From: Acidobacteriaceae bacterium
GTDB lineage: Bacteria; Acidobacteriota; Terriglobia; Terriglobales; SbA1
Direction of reading: 5' to 3'
NCBI GenBank assembly: GCA_003136335.1
Contig: PLEA01000314.1
Location: forward strand, 1-13,897
Length of the DNA stretch: 13,897 nt
The notes beneath the pieces were generated by a model that was not told the origin of the DNA, ran no database searches, and worked only from the letters and a program-made list of their open reading frames with translations. Each line of letters opens with the position of its first letter. Positions within the stretch are counted from its first letter, which is position 1. Shown here one piece after another: positions 13,838 to 13,897 of the stretch. Both the position numbers and the translations under genes were made by a program.

Positions 13838-13897
13838 CTATCCTCCCGCCTCATAGCGCAGTGCCTCAATCGGATCAATCGACGCCGCTCTTCGCGC
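13838..13897 (-). CDS. C-terminal end of a second MacB/FtsX-family permease (partial)
   Basis: Only the last 19 codons and the TAG stop lie in the window. They read ARRAASIDPIEALRYEAGG, which aligns with the ASKLDPVEALRYE end of the downstream permease and is typical of the C-terminus of this family. The rest lies beyond the right edge. It is on the same strand as the complete permease, 147 nt upstream of its start, so the two are probably tandem paralogues of one exporter locus. Confidence 0.8.
   Translation of the reverse strand, partial: ARRAASIDPIEALRYEAGG

Overview
The window comes from a GC-rich bacterium. Several things suggest a soil Acidobacteriota (Terriglobia-like): an exported GH3 glycosidase with a PA14 domain, a free-standing four-helix-bundle (23S intervening-sequence-type) protein, MacB-like permeases in tandem, and many short hairpin-forming intergenic repeats. 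This placement is an inference from gene content and style. No rRNA or marker search was possible. No tRNA, rRNA, CRISPR array or classical transposase was seen.

Layout. (1) 18-1823, minus: an Uup-type ABC-F ATPase, probably starting at a TTG behind an AGGAG. (2) 2041-2436, minus: a small exported protein of unknown function. (3) 2590-2845, plus: a small, probably exported protein that looks frameshifted at a run of five T. (4) 2929-4434, plus: a xylulokinase that has no standard start codon before its essential N-terminal phosphate-binding motif. (5) 4680-7337, minus: a secreted GH3 beta-xylosidase/beta-glucosidase, convergent with the kinase across a strong hairpin. (6) 7732-8214, minus: a conserved-looking hypothetical protein. 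(7) 8401-9940, plus: a cysteine synthase followed by a JAMM/M67 metallopeptidase, with a hairpin between them. This recalls the CysM-Mec pair of the sulfur-carrier route to cysteine. (8) 10076-12380, minus: DUF1385 membrane protein, four-helix-bundle protein and peptide chain release factor 1. (9) 12434-13897, minus: two FtsX/MacB-family permeases, the second cut by the window edge.

How the genes fit together. The GH3 enzyme and xylulokinase are plausibly two steps of one job: releasing xylose outside the cytoplasm, then phosphorylating xylulose inside it. Xylose isomerase and the transporter are not in the window. The cysteine synthase and JAMM peptidase may cooperate if a CysO-like carrier exists elsewhere in the genome. 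DUF1385 and prfA are neighbours in many bacteria.

Most striking observation. The four-helix-bundle gene lies between DUF1385 and prfA inside a 515-bp segment (11157-11671). Its two ends are 31-nt inverted repeats, each made of four heptamers of the GTCGTTG type, and they match at 27 of 31 positions by hand alignment. Removing the segment would leave only 8 nt between the DUF1385 stop and the prfA start. The segment therefore looks like a small element inserted into a tight operon, and it has replaced the leader of prfA. A similar inverted array without any gene lies between the two permeases (13728-13832), and further REP-like repeats occur at 1947-1972, 7596-7700, 9431-9462 and 12393-12427.
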